This document shows positions 44,750 to 56,300 of a stretch of 64,000 nt of DNA, piece by piece. The notes beneath the pieces are model-generated. The model ran no database searches. It was not told the origin of the DNA and saw nothing but the letters and a program-made list of their open reading frames with translations. Source of the DNA: Eledone cirrhosa (Eukaryota; Mollusca; Cephalopoda; Octopoda; Eledonidae); assembly GCA_964016885.1 (NCBI GenBank), contig OZ024743.1, positions 183,898,045 through 183,962,044 of the forward strand. The letters run 5' to 3'. The stretch's first letter is position 1. Every line of letters starts with the position of its first letter. Both the position numbers and the translations under genes were made by a program.

Positions 44750-46421
44750 GTTGAGAATAGAAAAAAATTGTAGAAATGGAGTAGTAACAAAAATGATACA
44801 AAATCAAAGGGGTCTAACACATCTGCTATAAGTAGTTAGAATTGGCCGAATACGTTTTACTATCTTAAAATTACAGGAGTGGGGAAACTGATGCTACAGA
44901 GGCCCTATGGGCTGCATCGGGGTAGGTAAAAGGGGAAAAGCAGACGAGGAAGAAAATAGGGGGTGGAAGGAAGTGATAGGATGAGACAGGGGGAAGAAGA
45001 AGACATAGAGGAAAGGAAAAGAGATACATCTACCTCTGTAAGCTGGGGTTTCCCCTAACTTATTCGGAAAGTGTGTGTGTGTGTGGGGGGGGGGGTATCA
45101 GCTCTTGTCTACCCACCCGAGTCATTATTGGGTTTGAGGTCGAGGTAAGTCCTACGCAATCTGTGTTTGTATGCGGTTACCAGTTCGTCTTTCTTGTTTA
45201 GGAGTTGGTCCTTCGAAAACATCTAACCATCCTAGAAACATCACCAATAACCTGGTTAAAAACATCTCCCTCCGCATATCTCGTTTGTCCGCTAATGAGC
45301 AGATATTCGATGAACATGCGCCTCATTACAAGCAAGCCCTCAAGCGGAGTGGCTTCCGGGAGGAAATATCCTTTTATCCAGCTTCCCTTAGCGGAACCAG
45401 CAGGCGACACCGCCGCTCACGCAACGTAACGTGGTTCAATCCTCCCCATAATGCCGAGGTGGCAACACCTATCAGGAAAATCTTCTTTAGGCCCCTCGAA
45501 AAACACTTCCCACTACAACACCGTTACCACAACATAATCAACAAAAACACCATCAAACTCTCCTACAGCACCACACCTAACTTCGCACAAAACATCGTCT
45601 CCTCAAACAACAAAAAACTCAACCCCTATGGAAGAAACAACCTAGACATCAGTGGAGAGCCGACCAGGAGGTGTAACTGCCCTGATAGATCTACGTGCTC
45701 CCTCAACAACAAATGCCGAGAACGTAACGTGTTTTACTAGTGCAACGTGAGGACGGACACCTCCAACAAAGCTTATATAGGATTAACCGCTTGTGACTTC
45801 AAGACCCGGCTCTACCAACAGCGACATACTTTCCGAAACCCGGTCCGGCGACATGCCACTACACTTTCGGGCCACATCTGGGACCTCCAAGATAATAATA
45901 TAACCTACAATCTCACTTGGAGCTTACTGTCCAGAGCTAACTCTTACACGGGAGGACGCCGTCCGTGTAACTTATGCTCGGAGGAAACATTACAAATGCT
46001 GTTTTCGAAGGACCAACTCCTAAACAAGAAAGACGAACTGGTAACCGCATGCAAACACAGATTGCGTAGGACTTACCTCGCCCTCAAACCCCAAAACGAC
46101 TCGGGTGGGTAGACAAGGGTTGATACCCCCCAATTGCCGAATAAGTTAGGGGAAACCCCAGCTTACATAGGTAGATGTATCTCTTTTCTTTTCCTCTATG
46201 TCTTCTTCCCTCTGTCTCATCCTATCACTTCCTTCCACCCCCTATTTTCTTCTCGTCTGCTTTTCCCCTTTCGCCTACTCCGATGCAGCCCATCAGGCCT
46301 CTGTAGCATCAGTTCCCCCACCCCTGTAATTTTAAGATAGAATTGGCCGAATACGTTTTACTAACTACTTGTATCATTTTTGTTACTACTCCATTTCTAC
46401 AATTTTTTTCTATTCTCAACT
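44750..46421 (+). mobile_element. Penelope-like element, family 2, with long inverted arms
   Basis: Left arm 44,750-45,221 is the reverse complement of 46,000-46,421, carrying the 3' UTR and the last ~35 codons. The forward copy of the 5'-truncated element runs from 45,222. The left arm carries an extra ~26 bp near 44,805 and a G/GT run near 45,073. Resembles the inverted pseudo-LTR form of PLE insertions. Confidence 0.8.
45222..46112 (+). pseudogene. PLE pol C-terminus: RT end, zinc finger, GIY-YIG
   Basis: Frame from 'NHPRNITNNLVKNISLRISR' through 'NVTWFNPPHNAEVATPI' and 'NTIKLSYSTTPNFAQNI' to a Cys-rich finger (CNCPDRSTCSLNNKC), then an in-frame TAG (45,738-45,740), then 'KAYIGLTACDFKTRLYQQR' (GIY-YIG core), 'YNLTWSLLSRA', 'CNLCSEE' and 'KKDELVTACKHRLRRT'. 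Apart from the single stop the frame is intact. Same lineage as 4931-6457 but much better kept. RT palm missing. Confidence 0.85.
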
Positions 46422-46432
46422 TATTAACCTGT

Positions 46433-46576
46433 AATTGTAAGATAATTTTCTTTTTATTTGCCACCAGGGCATCAAAAAGTGGGACAAGTACAATGGGGAG
46501 AGTTTACATAACAAGGCGTCCTCAATAAGGAGGAGGCAATAACAAAATATAAAAATAAAATAAAAATTGTAAGATA
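46433..46576 (-). mobile_element. Tx1 LINE tail-only insertion with 12-bp target duplication
   Basis: 46,445-46,564 matches the Tx1 3' end near 31,182-31,300 ('gccaccagggcatcaaaa', 'aggcgtcctcaata'). It is flanked by perfect copies of AATTGTAAGATA (46,433-46,444; 46,565-46,576). A strongly 5'-truncated LINE copy. Confidence 0.88.
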
Positions 46577-47110
46577 GCATTGTGATTATTTTTATTCATT
46601 TCTCACTATCTAATTTTATATATTTTTTTATTTATTTCTATTACCTTTTATTGTCTCCTACTCTCATTCGATTTACCTATTTTATAACCTCCCTCCTCCA
46701 TTTCCTACACTATCCTTAGAATCTGCTGTATACATCACTTTCAATGCTTGAACGGCTCCACTCACTCCCCTATTGTTCTACAGGCAAGTTCAGCCACCCC
46801 TACCTCCCACCAAATGCCATGATAGACTTATTTGTGTTTACAACAAATTTTAACCAATCCTCTTGACAACTACAATCTTCCCATACCCCTTGACAAGTTT
46901 GGCTATTTATTCACCAGGCTAAAAATTCTCCACCAAAAGGCCATAAGGGAAAGAAAAGAAAAAATAGTGAAGAGAGAGGAAGAAAGAGGAAAAAGGAAAG
47001 AGGAAAGAGGAAAAACGAAGTAAACAAACCGAATAGAGGGCGGGGGACACAGGGCAATGTCACATGCAAGTGAGTAACCGAGAAGAAAATAGAATAACCA
47101 CACAGCCCGC
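46577..47110. other. Unassigned DNA with a purine-rich stretch
   Basis: No gene. 46,935-47,025 is a GA-rich run (AGAGGAAAAG-like units). Confidence 0.5.
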
Positions 47111-47117
47111 TGCGTTT

Positions 47118-47119
47118 CT

Positions 47120-47166
<47 letters not shown>

Positions 47167-47197
47167 TGTGTGCATGTGTGAGAGAGAGAGAGAGAGA
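47118..47197. repeat. (AT)n(GA)n microsatellite
   Basis: About 14 AT units, then GA units broken by 'gtgtgtgcatgtgtg'. Confidence 0.9.
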
Positions 47198-47199
47198 AT

Positions 47200-47522
47200 A
47201 TCTTATACAAAATCACTGAAGTAAAGTACTCTAAAAAAGAACACTTCACAAGCATCTTTCCCTAGGGATATACTCAGTCAAGCATCCTAAATATAGGAAG
47301 CTTGACTAAAAATCCCTGACTACAATTTGATTGCAGTTTCTGAACTGAAGAATTAAATCTGACCATTCCAATAGATTGATATGGCCATCATTACCAGAAC
47401 AGTTTTTCATTGGAGGGAATTCTGCAAGGTATAAGAAAAATATAAATACGCGTTGGAAGAAATTGTGTCCATCTCTTATTGAACCAGCATGGTTCAAGAA
47501 AATTATGTATAATAATGGTTTC
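47200..47522. other. Unassigned DNA
   Basis: No repeat or exon recognised. A short plus-strand frame lacks any domain. Confidence 0.4.
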
Positions 47523-47524
47523 TT

Positions 47525-47716
47525 ATATAGACACAAGGACAGCAATTTTGGGGGAGGAGAAAGTCGATTAAATCAACCCCAGTGCGTGACTGGTATTTTA
47601 TCGACCCCGTAAGAATGAAAGGCAAAGTTAACCTCGGTGGGATTTGAACTCAGAATGTAAAGGGCCATAACTCCATGCTGAAAAGCATAGTGTTTGATGC
47701 TCTACCAATACTGCCA
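47525..47716 (-). mobile_element. tRNA-derived SINE, complete in outline
   Basis: Minus strand: head 'ggcagtattggtagagcatc', box B 'gagttcaaatcccacc', body 'tttgcctttcattcttacgg', and tail 'ctgtccttgtgtctatat'. Main family. Confidence 0.85.
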
Positions 47717-47719
47717 AAG

Positions 47720-48265
47720 TATATCTTCTTCATCATTATCATCATCATTTTACGTCCACTTTTCCCTGCTTACAAAGGTGGAACAGGTCCTCGTCAGCAC
47801 ATCATATCTGTATTTGTCATGGTCCTTTATATCATCTCCTCTGTGAGCTTCAGTGATCTGAGGTCAGCTCTCACCAACTCCGCCCATATTTTTCATGTTC
47901 TTTCTTCCACGGGGATTTCTTGGCACTTCTTCACCTAGCGGTCATCATCCATGAGCATCACATGGCCATACCAACGTAGTGTTCTCTCCAGAACACTACA
48001 GTTTATTCACCTTATACACAGTTTTACTCTCAACTCGTCTATGCTTGGTCGTTCATGCACATTGACATTGCACATCGATTGGAGTATGCTTGCTTTATTT
48101 CTCTTCAGCCTTCTCATATCTACTACATACAAAGTTTTCCTTTCCTGTTAGTTTGCCTGCTATGTACCCAAAATTTGCATTGTGTACATTTTATAGAGTT
48201 TATGCCAACTCCTTTTCTACATATTAAGCATAGCCATTTCCCTGATGGAATCAGAGTTGTATCCT
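47720..48265 (-). pseudogene. Decayed LINE fragment, antisense
   Basis: Plus-strand words such as 'agtgatctgaggtcagctct' and 'gagcatcacatggccatacc' are, on the minus strand, LINE C-terminal-like codons in many frames. The wording is one I associate with a common cephalopod LINE. No intact frame. Confidence 0.45.
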
Positions 48266-48345
48266 CTTTCCTACTTCATCATCATCATCATCATATGTCC
48301 ATCTTCCACGCTAGCATGGGTTAGACGGTCATCAATACTTAAGTC
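48266..48345 (+). repeat. Interspersed repeat with CAT run
   Basis: 'catcatcatcatcatatgtc', 'cttccacgctagcatgggtt', 'agacgg': a short copy of the repeat at 44,451-44,745. Confidence 0.7.
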
Positions 48346-48490
48346 TTTGTTAGGTTTACTCTCACTCCTTTTGATTCTAACTGCTGTTTCCACAGCATAA
48401 GAGGGAACGGATGTAGTTTACTAGAGAGGAGATTGCATTGGTATGGTCATGAGATGTATATGAAGGATGACAGCTGTATAAAAAAAATAC
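48346..48490 (+). pseudogene. LINE C-terminal remnant
   Basis: The plus strand near 48,430-48,475 reads 'RLHWYGHEMYMKDDS', the well-known end motif of many LINE ORF2 proteins (R-WYGH-M). Only ~20 residues survive. Confidence 0.5.
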
Positions 48491-49372
48491 ACACACACAC
48501 ACAATATTTTCAAATCGTATTACAAAGTAAAGATTACTCAATAAAGAAAGAAGTATTGGAAAGGTCTATAAATATTAGAGTAAATTTTATTATATAATAT
48601 TACAGTCAAATTTGTGCTTTCTTTTCAATTTCTTCAAGTTATGAAACTTGTTTTATTTTTTTCAAGTTTCTAATGCTAGTAATACCTAGGATAAAATTAC
48701 CTAAAAATAATAAAGAATTTAATACTTTGTTAAACATATAGAAAAAGAAAGTAGTATTGGAAAGGTCTATAAATACTATAAAAGGAGGGAAAGAACAAGA
48801 ATTATTAGGCAACAAAAGAAAGAAAGGGGAGAGAATCACAGACTCTATACCTAAGTCAGAAAGATGTTTTAGCTGCAGCCTGTGGAAAAAGTGGCAATGG
48901 CATTTTATTGTATCTTGATGTCACGGAAAAGTTAAGTTAACTATTATAATGTAATATAATATAATGATATATTACAATATAACACACATGCACACCTATA
49001 TTCATATAATCAGATGATGGCAACAACTGTAGCCTGATGAAGCCTGTTGCCTCCGTACCAGGATGACTGGTTATTTTAACTTTTAATTTTCAATTTTCAA
49101 TTTTTTTATCAGTAAAATGTGAGATGGTTTATAACATATGCTTGTGTTGTGGCTAAGTTTTCTATGTGGGTGTTGTGTTTTGAAACTTGTTGTTTTGTTT
49201 GATATATGAGGTATATATTTCTTTGTATTGTAACAGTAGATTTAAGTTCTTCAATGTTTGAATATTACAATACAACATCCTCTATAAGACATACCTTTTT
49301 TGTGTTATAACCAGTCAGACCTGTTGGATTTTTAACAAAATACATCAATGGCTTATATAGATTGGAAGGTAT
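48491..49372 (-). other. 3' UTR/downstream region of the polycystin-like gene
   Basis: Follows the stop codon at 49,373-49,375 on the minus strand. AT-rich, with a direct repeat of about 25 bp ('gtattggaaaggtctataaa' at 48,552 and 48,753). The best-placed AATAAA on the minus strand is at 48,903-48,908. The UTR end is not proven. Confidence 0.4.
48903..48908 (-). promoter_or_regulatory. Candidate poly(A) signal
   Basis: AATAAA on the minus strand about 465 bp after the stop codon of the last exon. Others occur further down (near 48,650 and 48,590), so this is only the first candidate. Confidence 0.3.
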
Positions 49373-49515
49373 TCATCTTCTTTCTGCCTCTACTTGCAAA
49401 TAAAGAATGTCAAGTCGCTTAAAGAAGTTTTGAATCTTCAAGTCAATGTTGTCTGCCTCATGTGTAAATTCTATTGACTCATTAGAGCTGGTCGTCTGAT
49501 CTGTATGCTTGTCGC
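49373..49515 (-). CDS. Polycystin-like gene, last coding exon
   Basis: A 143-bp exon. On the minus strand the acceptor 'ttcttgtttacag' precedes GCGACAAGC. The upstream exon ends ACA G before 'gtaagt', so the split codon is GGC and the phase matches. The frame then reads 'DKHTDQTTSSNESIEFTHE', 'ADNIDLKIQNFFKRLDILYL' and 'QVEAERR' before TGA. The heptad-like Ile/Leu/Phe spacing suggests a short coiled coil, as at polycystin C-termini, where subunits associate. Identification rests on phase, splice signals, open frame and context. RNA reads spanning 49,515 to 63,048 would settle it. Confidence 0.72.
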
Positions 49516-49629
49516 CTGTAAACAAGAAAGATTAAACGTTAGAGTGGGAATCATTTAAGTATGTGTCACAATGCAATCTGATTCTATAGAGAGATTTTTC
49601 TCATTATTATTTTTATTAGGAAATTATGG

Positions 49630-49850
49630 TGGAATGGTAGTATCAAGTAAAGCGTCAGGCACAATGCTTTCAGCATAGATTTACGGTCCTTTACGGTCTG
49701 AGTTCAAATCCCATCAAGGTTAGCTTTACCTTTCATCGTTATGAGGTTGATAAAATAAAGTACCAGTAATGCAGTGGTGTTATTTTAATCGACTTTCCCC
49801 TCTCCTCCCCTCAAATTGTTGGGCTGGTGCCTAAATAAGAAAGTATTATT
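49630..49850 (+). mobile_element. tRNA-derived SINE, intronic run copy 1
   Basis: Plus strand: head 'ggtggaatggtagtatcaag', box B 'gagttcaaatcccatc', body 'aataaagtaccagtaatgca', tail 'ggtgcctaaataagaaagta'. It joins the next copy at 'ttattaggg'. Confidence 0.85.
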
Positions 49851-50075
49851 AGGGTGATGGATTGACAGTATCAGTACAGCATTGGACAACATGCTTTACG
49901 GCATAAAGTTACGGTCCTTTATGTTCTGAGTCCAAATCCCACAGAGATTAGTTTTACTTTTCTTCCTTATGGGGTCGATAAAATAAAGTATCAGTAATGC
50001 ACTGGGGTCGATTTATTTGACTTTCTCCACTCCCTTCAAGCTGCTGGCCTTGTGCCTAAATCAAAAACTATTATT
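49851..50075 (+). mobile_element. tRNA-derived SINE, intronic run copy 2
   Basis: Plus strand: head 'tgacagtatcagtacagcat', box B changed to 'gagtccaaatcccac', body 'ggggtcgataaaataaagta', tail 'ctggccttgtgcctaaatca'. Confidence 0.85.
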
Positions 50076-50215
50076 ATTCGGGATCTGAGTTCAAATCCCG
50101 CCGAGGTTGACTTTGCCTTTCATCCTGACGGGGTCGATAAAATAAAGTACCAGTAATGCACTGGGTAATTGCTGACCTTGTGCCTAAAGTAGAAACAATT
50201 ACAATTATTATTATA
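50076..50215 (+). mobile_element. tRNA-derived SINE, intronic run copy 3 (headless)
   Basis: Starts at box B ('gagttcaaatcccgccgagg') and keeps a well-preserved body and tail ('ccttgtgcctaaagtagaaa'), then TTA units. Confidence 0.85.
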
Positions 50216-50376
50216 AATTCACAAAAAGGTTATTAAACCTAAAAAAAAGAAGTAACAAATGTATGAATTAGACAAAAATTCATGGCAATACATTTTCAAA
50301 GAACTCAAGTTAAAAGCCGCCATGTAAAACAAGTATGATTTTGTACAGAAAGTAGAGTGAATAACTTGTAGTAGAA

Positions 50377-53300
50377 TGGAATACTGGGATAATGGAATAT
50401 AGTTAAACATTGTTGGGACCAGAATAACAGGATGGTAGGATAAAGTCAAACAATATTGAGACTGGGATGGTGGGATATAGTCACATATTGTTGGTACTGG
50501 AATACAGGGATGGTGGGATATAGTCACATATTGTTGGGACTAGAATACTGGGATGGTGGGATATAGTCACATATTGTTGGTACTGGAATACTGGGATGGT
50601 GGGATATAGTCACATATTGTTGGTACTGGAATACAGGGATGGTGGGATATAGTCAAATATTGTTGGTAGTGGAATACTGGGATGGTGGGATATAGTCACA
50701 TATTGTTGGTACTGGAATACTGGGATGGTGGGATATAGTCACATATGGTTGGTAGTGGAATACTAGGATGGTGGGATATAGTCACATATTGTTGGTACTG
50801 GAATACAGGGATGGTGGGATATAGTCACATATTGTTGGTACTGGAATACTGGGATGGTGGGATATAGTCACATATTGTTGGTACTGGAATACAGGGATGG
50901 TGGGATATAGTCAAATATTGTTGGTACTGGAATACAGGGATGGTGGGATATAGTCACATATTGTTGGTAGTGGAATACTGGGATGGTGGGATATAGTCAC
51001 ATATTGTTGGTAGTGGAATACTGGGATGGTGGGATATAGTCACATATTGTTGGTACTGGAATACTGGGATGGTGGGATATAGTCACATATTGTTGGTAGT
51101 GGAATACTAGGATGGTGGGATATAGTCACATATTGTTGGTACTGGAATACAGGGATGGTGGGATATAGTCACATATTGTTGGTACTGGAATACTGGGATG
51201 GTGGGATATAGTCACATATTGTTGGTAGTGGAATACTGGGATGGTGGGATATAGTCACATATTGTTGGTACTGGAATACAGGGATGGTGGGATATAGTCA
51301 CATATTGTTGGTACTGGAATACTGGGATGGTGGGATATAGTCACATATTGTTGGTACTGGAATACTGGGATGGTGGGATATAGTCACAAATTGTTGGTAC
51401 TGGAATACTGGGATGGTGGGATATAGTCACAAATTGTTGGTACTGGTATACTGGGATGGTGGGATATAGTCACATATTGTTGGTACTGGAATACTGGGAT
51501 GGTGGGATATAGTCACATATTGTTGGTAGTGGAATACTGGGATGGTGGGATATAGTCACATATTGTTGGTAGTGGAATACTGGGATGGTGGGATATAGTC
51601 ACATATTGTTGGTAGTGGAATACTGGGATGGTGGGATATAGTCACATATTGTTGGTACTGGAATACTGGGATGGTGGGATATAGTCACATATTGTTGGTA
51701 GTGGAATACTGGGATGGTGGGATATAGTCACATATTGTTGGTACTGGAATACTAGGATGGTGGGATATAGTCACATATTGTTGGTACTGGATTATTGGGA
51801 TGGTGGGATATAGTCACATATTGTTGGTAGTGGAATACTGGGATGGTGGGATATAGTCACATATTGTTGGTAGTGGAATACTGGGATGGTGGGATATAGT
51901 CACATATTGTTGGTACTGGAATACTGGGATGGTGCGATATAGTCACATATTGTTGGTACTGGAATACTGGGATGGTGGGATATAGTCACATATTGTTGGT
52001 ACTGGATTATTGGGATGGTGGGATATAGTCACATATTGTTGGTGGTGGGATGGTGGGATATAGTCTCATATTGTTGGTACTGAAATACTGGGATGGTGGG
52101 ATATAGTCACATATTGTTGGTAGTGGAATACTGGGATGGTGGGATATAGTCACATATTGTTGGTACTGGAGTACTGGGATGGTGGGATATAGTCACATAT
52201 TGTTGGTAGTGGAATACTGGGATGGTGGGATATAGTCACATATTGTTGGTACTGGAATACTGGGATGGTGGGATATAGTCACATATTGTTGGTAGTGGAA
52301 TACTGGGATGGTGGGATATAGTCACATATTGTTGGTACTGGAATGCTGGGATGGTGGGATATAGTCACACATTGTTGGTAGTGGAATACTGGGATGGTGG
52401 GATATAGTCACATATTGTTGGTACTGGAATACTGGGATGGTGGGATATAGTCACATTTTGTTGGTAGTGGAATACTGGGATGGTGGGATATAGTCACATA
52501 TTGTTGGTACTGGGATGGTGGGATGGTGGGATATAGTCACATATTGTTGGTACTGGAATACTGGGATGGTGGGATATAGTCACATATTGTTGGTACTGGA
52601 ATAGTGAGATGGTGGGATATAGTCACACATTGTTGGTAGTGGAATACTGGGATGGTGGGATATAGTCACATATTGTTGGTACTGGAATAGTGAGATGGTG
52701 GGATATAGTCACACATTGTTGGTACTGGAGTACTGGGATGGTGGGATATAGTCACATATTGTTGGTAGTGGAATACTGGGATGGTGGGATATAGTCACAT
52801 ATTGTTGGTAGTGGAATACTGGGATGGTGGGATATAGTCACATATTGTTAGTAGTGGAAGACTGGGATGGTGGGATATAGTCACATATTGTTGGTAGTGG
52901 AATACTGGGATGGTGGGATATAGTCACATATTGTTGGTACTGGAATACTGGGATGGTGGGATATAGTCACATATTGTTGGTAGTGGAATACTGGGATGGT
53001 GGGATATAGTCACATATTGTTGGTACTGGAATATTGGGATGGTGGGATATAGTCACATATTGTTGGTACTGGAATACTGGGATGGTGGGATATAGTCACA
53101 TATTGTTGGTACTGGAATACAGGGATGGTGGGATATAGTCACATATTGTTGGTACTGGAATACTGGGATGGTGGGATATAGTCACATATTGTTGGTACTG
53201 GAATACTGGGATGGTGGGATGTAGTCACATATTGTTGGTACTGGAATACAGGGATGGTTGGATATAGTCACATATTGTTGGTAGTGGAATACTGGGATGG

Positions 53301-56300
53301 TGGGATATAGTCACATATTGTTGGTACTGGATTACTGGGATGGTGGGATATAGTCACATATTGTTGGTACTGGAATACAGGGATGGTGGGATATAGTCAC
53401 ATATTGTTGGTACTGGAATACTGGGATGGTGGGATGTAGTCACATATTGTTGGTACTGGATTACTGGGATGGTGGGATATAGTCACATATTGTTGGTACT
53501 GGAATACTGGGATGGTGGGATATAGTCACATATTGTTGGTACTGGAATACTGGGATGGTGCGATATAGTCACATATTGTTGGTAGTGGAATACTGGGATG
53601 GTGGGATATAGTCACATATTGTTGGTACTGGAATACTGGGATGGTGGGATATAGTCACATATTGTTGGTAGTGGAATACTGGGATGGTGGGATATAGTCA
53701 CATATTGTTGGTACTGGAATACTGGGATGGTGGGATATAGTCACATATTGTTGGTACTGGAATACAGGGATGGTTGGATATAGTCACATATTGTTGGTAC
53801 TGGAATACTGGGATGGTGGGATATAGTCACATATTGTTGGTACTGGAATACTGGGATGGTGGGATGTAGTCACATATTGTTGGTACTGGAATACTGGGAT
53901 GGTGCGATATAGTCACATATTGTTGGTACTGGAATACTGGGATGGTGGGATATAGTCACATATTGTTGGTACTGGAATACTGGGATGGTGGGATGTAGTC
54001 ACATATTGTTGGTACGGGAATACTGGGATGGTGGGATATAGTCACATATTGTTGGTAGTGGAATACTGGGATAGTTGGATATAGTCACATATTGTTGGTA
54101 GTGTAATACTGGGATGGTGGGATATAGTCACATATTGTTGGTTCTGGAATACTGGGATGGTGGGATATAGTCACATATTGTTGGTACTGTGATGGTGGGA
54201 TGGTGGGATATAGTCACATATTGTTAGGACTGGAATACTGGGATGGTGGGATATAGTCACATATTTTTTTGTACTGGAATACTGGGATGGTGGGATATAA
54301 TCACATATTGTTGGTGCTGGAATACTGGGATGGTGGGATATAGTCACATATTGTTGGTAGTGGAATACTGGGATGGTGGGATATAGTCACATATTGTTGG
54401 TACTGGGATGGTGGGATATAGTCACATATTGTTGGTACTGGAATACTGGGATGGTGGAATATAGTCACATATTGTTGGTAGTGGAATGCTGGGATGGTGG
54501 TATATAGTCACATTTTGTTGGTACTGGATTATTGGGATGGTGGGATATAGTCACATATTGTTGGTAGTGGAATACTGGGATGGTGGGATATAGTCACATA
54601 TTGTTGGTACTGGAATACTGGGATGGTGGGATATAGTCACATATTGTTGGTACTGGAATACTGGGATAGTTGGATATAGTCACATATTGTTGGTAGTGTA
54701 ATACTGGGATGGTGGGATATAGTCACATATTGTTGGTTCTGGAATACTGGGATGGTGGGATATAGTCACATATTGTTGGTACTGTGATGGTGGGATGGTG
54801 GGATATAGTCACATATTGTTAGGACTGGAATACTGGGATGGTGGGATATAGTCACATATTTTTTTGTACTGGAATACTGGGATGGTGGGATATAATCACA
54901 TATTGTTGGTGCTGGAATACTGGGATGGTGGGATATAGTCACATATTGTTGGTAGTGGAATACTGGGATGGTGGGATATAGTCACATATTGTTGGTACTG
55001 GGATGGTGGGATATAGTCACATATTGTTGGTACTGGAATACTGGGATGGTGGAATATAGTCACATATTGTTGGTAGTGGAATGCTGGGATGGTGGTATAT
55101 AGTCACATTTTGTTGGTACTGGATTATTGGGATGGTGGGATATAGTCACATATTGTTGGTAGTGGAATACTGGGATGGTGGGATATAGTCACATATTGTT
55201 GGTACTGGAATACTGGGATGGTGGGATATAGTCACATATTGTTGGTACTGGAATACTGGGATGGTGGGATATGGTCACATATTGTTGGTACTGGAATACT
55301 GGGATGGTGGGATATAGTCACATATTGTTGGTACTGGAATACTGGGATGGTGGGATATAGTCACATATTGTTGGTACTGGAATACAGGGATGGTGGGATA
55401 TAGTCACATATTGTTGGTACTGCGATACTGGGATGGTGGGATATAGTCACATATTGTTGGTAGTGGAATACTGGGATGGTGGGATATAGTCACATATTGT
55501 TGGTAGTGGAATACTGGGATGGTGGGATATAGTCACATATTGTTGGTAGTGGAATACTGGGATGGTGGGATATAGTCACATATTGTTTGTACTGGAATAC
55601 TGGGATGGTGGGATATAGTCACATATTGTTGGTAGTGGAATACTGGGATGGTGGGATATAGTCACATATTGTTGGTACTGGAATACTGGGATGGTGGGAT
55701 ATAGTCACATATTGTTGGTAGTGGAATACTGGGATGGTGGGATATAGTCACATATTGTTTGTACTGGAATACTGGGATGGTGGGATATAGTCACATATTG
55801 TTGGTAGTGGAATACTGGGATGGTGGGATATAGTCACATATTGTTTGTACTGGAATACTGGGATGGTGGGATATAGTCACATATTGTTGGTACTGGAGTA
55901 CTGGGATGGTGGGATATAGTCACATATTGTTGGTACTGGAGTACTGGGATGGTGGGATATAGTCACATATTATTGGTACTGGAATACTGGGATGGTGGGA
56001 TATAATCACATATTGTTGGTACTGGAATATTAGGATGGTGGGATATAGTCACATATTGTTGGTAGTGGAATACTGGGATGGTGGGATATAGTCACATATT
56101 GTTGGTACTGGAATACTGGGATGGTGGGATATAATCACATATTGTTGGTACTGGAATATTAGGATGGTGGGATATAGTCACATATTGTTGGTACTGGAAT
56201 ACTGGGATGGTGGGATATAGTCACATATTGTTGGTACTGGAATACTGGGATAGTTGGATATAGTCACATATTGTTGGTACTGGATTATTGGGATGGTGGG

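Noticed and set aside
49037..49080. CTGATGA followed by a short possible helix: a further hammerhead
   Set aside because: The GAAA element is replaced by GACT and no stem I pairing is present. At most it is a very old relic.
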